In this document: positions 31,150 through 33,771 of the stretch, in pieces
Layout of the letters: each line of letters opens with the position of its first letter
Position numbering within the stretch: position 1 is the stretch's first letter
Assembly: GCA_023457495.1 (NCBI GenBank)
Contig: JAEWLQ010000106.1
Span: forward strand, 1 to 33,771
Source of the DNA: Pseudomonadota bacterium
GTDB lineage: Bacteria; Pseudomonadota; Gammaproteobacteria; Steroidobacterales; Steroidobacteraceae
Length of the DNA stretch: 33,771 nucleotides
Direction of reading: 5' to 3'
Position numbers and translations under genes: made by a program
The notes under the pieces: generated by a model
The model's database searches: none
What the model was told of the DNA's origin: nothing
Seen by the model: only the letters and a program-made list of their open reading frames with translations

Positions 31150-33771
31150 TCAACGGAAGTCCCGGGAGTGGGTCACGAGATTCCCGAGCAGGGACGTCCT
31201 ATCCACCAGCTTGCGCGCGACCACGTGCGTGATCCCCGCCTCCTTCTGCAGTTTGCCGTGCACCTCGAGCAGCCGCGAGCCGTTCGCGGTGCGGCGCGCG
31301 GCTGACCAGACGCGTTCCCAGACGATCAGGTTCACGTAGCCGGTCTCATCCTCGAGCGTGATGAACATGACGCCGTCGGCGCTCTGCGGACGCTGGCGCG
31401 CCGTCACGATGCCGGCGACCCGCACCGTGCGTCCATTCGGCAATTCCTCCAGCGACCGTGACGTGACGATGCTCGACTCGTCCAGTTGCTCGCGCAGCAG
31501 CGCGAGGGGATGGCGGCCGAGGGTGAGTCCCTGGGAGCGATAGTCCGCCGCGATGTTCTGTCCCTCGGTCGGAGGCGCGAGCAGCGGCGTGGCCTCGGGG
31601 GCGTGCGGAACGGGCGCGAGCGGCAGTTCCTGTTCGCTGCCCGCCACCTGCCAGAACGTCAGATGCCGGTTACCGGAGAGCGCACGCAGCGCGCCCGCGT
31701 CGGCGAGCGATTCGAGTTCGCGGCGCGTGAGCTGGGCGCGCAACGTGAGGTCCTGCACGCTCGCGAACGAACCTTGCGCGCGCGCCGTCATGATGCGCTG
31801 GGCCGCCTCCTCGCCCAGACCCTTCACCATGCGCAGGCCGAGACGTAATGCCGGCTCGTCGTCGGCGCGCCTTTCGAGCGTGCAATCCCAATCACTGCCG
31901 CAGACACAGATGGAACGCACTTCCACGTCATGGGCGCGCGCGTCGCGCACCAGCTGCGCCGGCGCGTAGAACCCCATGGGCTGGCTGTTGATGAGCGCGC
32001 AGGTGAACGCCGCGGGCTCGTAACATTTCAGCCACGCGGAGCTGTACACCAGCAGCGCGAAACTCGCGGCGTGTGATTCCGGGAAACCGTATTCGCCGAA
32101 GCCCTGGATCTGGCTGAAGATCGAGCGCGCGAACTCCTCGCCGTAGCCGCGCTCGCGCATGCCTTCGATGAGACGGCGTTCGAAGTGTCCGAGTCCGCCG
32201 CGGCGTTTCCACGCGGCCATGCTGCGGCGGAGCTGGTCGGCCTCGCCCGGCGTGAACCCGGCCGCGACGATGGCGAGCTGCATCACCTGTTCCTGGAAGA
32301 TCGGCACGCCAAGCGTGCGCGACAACACACCCTTCACCGCCTCGCTCGGATAGGTGACCGGATCGAGGCCCTGCCGCCGGCGTAGATAGGGATGCACCAT
32401 GCCGCCCTGGATCGGGCCCGGCCGCACGATCGCCACCTCGATGACGAGGTCGTAGAACTCGCGGGGTTGCAGGCGCGGCAGCATCGACATCTGCGCGCGC
32501 GATTCGACCTGGAACACGCCGATGGTGTCGGCGCGCGAGATCATCTCGTAAACCCGCGCGTCTTCCTTGGGCACGTCGGCGAGCGTGAAAGGTTTGCGAC
32601 GAAAATCGCTCACCAGCGCGAAGGCGCGGCGCAGCGCCGAGAGCATGCCGAGCCCCAGCACGTCCACCTTGAGCAGGCCCAGGTCGTCCAGGTCGTCCTT
32701 GTCCCATTCGATGACCGTGCGGTCCTCCATGGCGGCGTTCTCGATGGGGACGAGTTCCTCCAGCAGACCCTGCGAGATCACGAAGCCACCCACGTGCTGG
32801 GACAGATGCCGCGGGAATCCGAGCAGTTGTCCTGCGAGATCGAGCAGTAGTTGGATCCGGGGGTTGTCGGGCTCGAAGCCCGCCTCGCGCACGCGGTCGG
32901 CATCGACCGAGTTGTCCCACCATTGCATCACGCCCGAGAGACGCTCGGCCTGCACCGCATCGAGTCCGATCGCCTTGGCCATGTCGCGCAACGCGCTGCG
33001 CGGGCGGTAGCAGATGACGGTGGCCGTGAGCGCGGTGCGGTCGCGGCCGTATTTTCGATAGACGTATTGAATGACCTCCTCGCGCCGCTCGTGCTCGAAA
33101 TCGATGTCGATGTCGGGCGGCTCGTTGCGCTCGCGCGAGATGAAACGCTCCATGAGCAGTTCGCCGCGCGACGGGTCGACTTCCGTGACGCCGAGCGAAT
33201 AACACACCACGGAGTTGGCCGCCGAACCGCGCCCCTGGCAGAGGATGTTGAGCCGCCGCGCCTCGTTCACGATGTCGTGTACCGTGAGGAAATAGGATTC
33301 GTAGCGCAGGTCGCCGATGAGCGCGAGCTCGTAATCGATCTTGGCCTGCATGTTGTCGGGAATGCCGCCCGGCCAGCGCTTGCGGGCGCCGGCCTGGGTG
33401 AGCTTGCGCAGGTGCGAGGCGGGCGTTTCGCCTTCGGGCACGAGCTCGCGCGGGTATTCGTAACGCAACTCGTCGAGCGAGAAATTCGCGAGCCCGGCGA
33501 TCCGTACCGTTTCGGCCAGCAGCTCCGGTGGATAGAGCCTGGCGAGCCGCGCGCGCTCGCGCAGGTGGCGCTCGCCATTCGGATGCAGCCGCCCACCCGC
33601 CTCCGCGAGCGTGACGCCGTGGCGGACCGCGGTCAGCGCATCCTGCAGGCGGCGCCGCTCGCGCACGTGCATGTGTACGTCACCGGCCGCGACCAGCGGC
33701 AGGCCCGAAGCGGCGCCGAGTTCGCGGCAATACGCGAGCCGCTCGCGGTCGATGCCGTCACGCGTGAGCTC
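31150..33771 (-). CDS. dnaE2: Error-prone DNA polymerase DnaE2 (5' end beyond right edge)
   Basis: About 873 codons are visible; the frame is open at the right edge, and the first visible residues (ELTRDGIDRERLAYCRELG, then LPLVAAGDVHMHVRERRRLQ) belong to the PHP domain, so the start is outside. The catalytic aspartates are in PPDIDIDFEHE (codons near 33100-33115), with QGRGSAANSVVCYSLG upstream and QHVGGFVISQG in the fingers. The OB domain carries VRVAGIVTARQRPQSADGVM. It ends THSRDFR, as DnaE2 proteins do. DnaE2 does mutagenic translesion synthesis with ImuA/ImuB under SOS control. Its expected partners would be upstream, beyond the right edge. It converges with the small acidic protein gene. 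Confidence 0.96.
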   Translation of the reverse strand, partial: ELTRDGIDRERLAYCRELGAASGLPLVAAGDVHMHVRERRRLQDALTAVRHGVTLAEAGGRLHPNGERHLRERARLARLYPPELLAETVRIAGLANFSLDELRYEYPRELVPEGETPASHLRKLTQAGARKRWPGGIPDNMQAKIDYELALIGDLRYESYFLTVHDIVNEARRLNILCQGRGSAANSVVCYSLGVTEVDPSRGELLMERFISRERNEPPDIDIDFEHERREEVIQYVYRKYGRDRTALTATVICYRPRSALRDMAKAIGLDAVQAERLSGVMQWWDNSVDADRVREAGFEPDNPRIQLLLDLAGQLLGFPRHLSQHVGGFVISQGLLEELVPIENAAMEDRTVIEWDKDDLDDLGLLKVDVLGLGMLSALRRAFALVSDFRRKPFTLADVPKEDARVYEMISRADTIGVFQVESRAQMSMLPRLQPREFYDLVIEVAIVRPGPIQGGMVHPYLRRRQGLDPVTYPSEAVKGVLSRTLGVPIFQEQVMQLAIVAAGFTPGEADQLRRSMAAWKRRGGLGHFERRLIEGMRERGYGEEFARSIFSQIQGFGEYGFPESHAASFALLVYSSAWLKCYEPAAFTCALINSQPMGFYAPAQLVRDARAHDVEVRSICVCGSDWDCTLERRADDEPALRLGLRMVKGLGEEAAQRIMTARAQGSFASVQDLTLRAQLTRRELESLADAGALRALSGNRHLTFWQVAGSEQELPLAPVPHAPEATPLLAPPTEGQNIAADYRSQGLTLGRHPLALLREQLDESSIVTSRSLEELPNGRTVRVAGIVTARQRPQSADGVMFITLEDETGYVNLIVWERVWSAARRTANGSRLLEVHGKLQKEAGITHVVARKLVDRTSLLGNLVTHSRDFR

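Overview
The window reads as a high-GC gammaproteobacterial chromosome segment. The block ftsK-lolA-(vanZ)-rarA-crcB-serS next to trxB and an aat-infA-clpA/clpS cluster is the arrangement I know from Xanthomonadales, Nevskiales and Steroidobacter-like bacteria. I favour a Steroidobacteraceae/Xanthomonadales-like soil or plant-litter organism, but no 16S or other placing marker is present, so this is inference.

Layout. (1) 1-1393, minus: first ~464 codons of a large glycine-rich autotransporter-type surface protein, running off the left edge. (2) 1394-2103: no protein gene; a terminator-like hairpin, two tandem 72-bp-spaced repeats ending in a copy of the tRNA-Ser 3' end, a T-arm-like fragment, and an intact tRNA-Ser(UGA). 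(3) 2104-4486: convergent NarL-type response regulator and hybrid histidine kinase overlapping by 65 bp. (4) 4596-8909: a family 2 glycosyltransferase (minus) and a multidomain secreted GH9 cellulase (plus). (5) 8911-10254: a minus-strand operon, group 3 truncated globin, DnrO-like His-rich lipoprotein and DUF6522-like protein, behind an FNR/Dnr-type site; REP-like hairpins lie at its 3' end. (6) 10255-16646, minus: tightly coupled operon ftsK, lolA, vanZ-like, rarA, crcB, serS, with a promoter just upstream of ftsK. (7) 16710-22215: ald (minus), then trxB, COG3146/DUF482 acyltransferase, aat, infA, AraC-GyrI regulator and a LapA-like membrane protein (plus). (8) 22225-24861, minus: clpS-clpA. 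(9) 24973-30778, plus: type II secretion genes gspC-D-E-F. (10) 30857-31114: small acidic protein. (11) 31150-33771, minus: dnaE2, 5' end beyond the right edge.

How it works together. Most of the window is housekeeping: chromosome segregation, lipoprotein sorting, replication-fork rescue, fluoride export, Ser-tRNA charging, thioredoxin reduction, and the N-degron pathway (Aat, ClpS, ClpA). The GH9 cellulase carries a signal peptide and is a natural client for the type II secretion genes. The globin operon looks like a response to NO or low oxygen. The most notable points are the globin/DnrO/DUF6522 operon with class II FNR-like and apparently leaderless promoter geometry, a GspE that has lost the usual tetracysteine motif, the tRNA-Ser-tail repeats, paired cysteines in the autotransporter head, and a COG3146 acyltransferase in the N-degron cluster. 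Nothing here by itself proves a wholly new system. All calls were made by reading the sequence; no database search was run.
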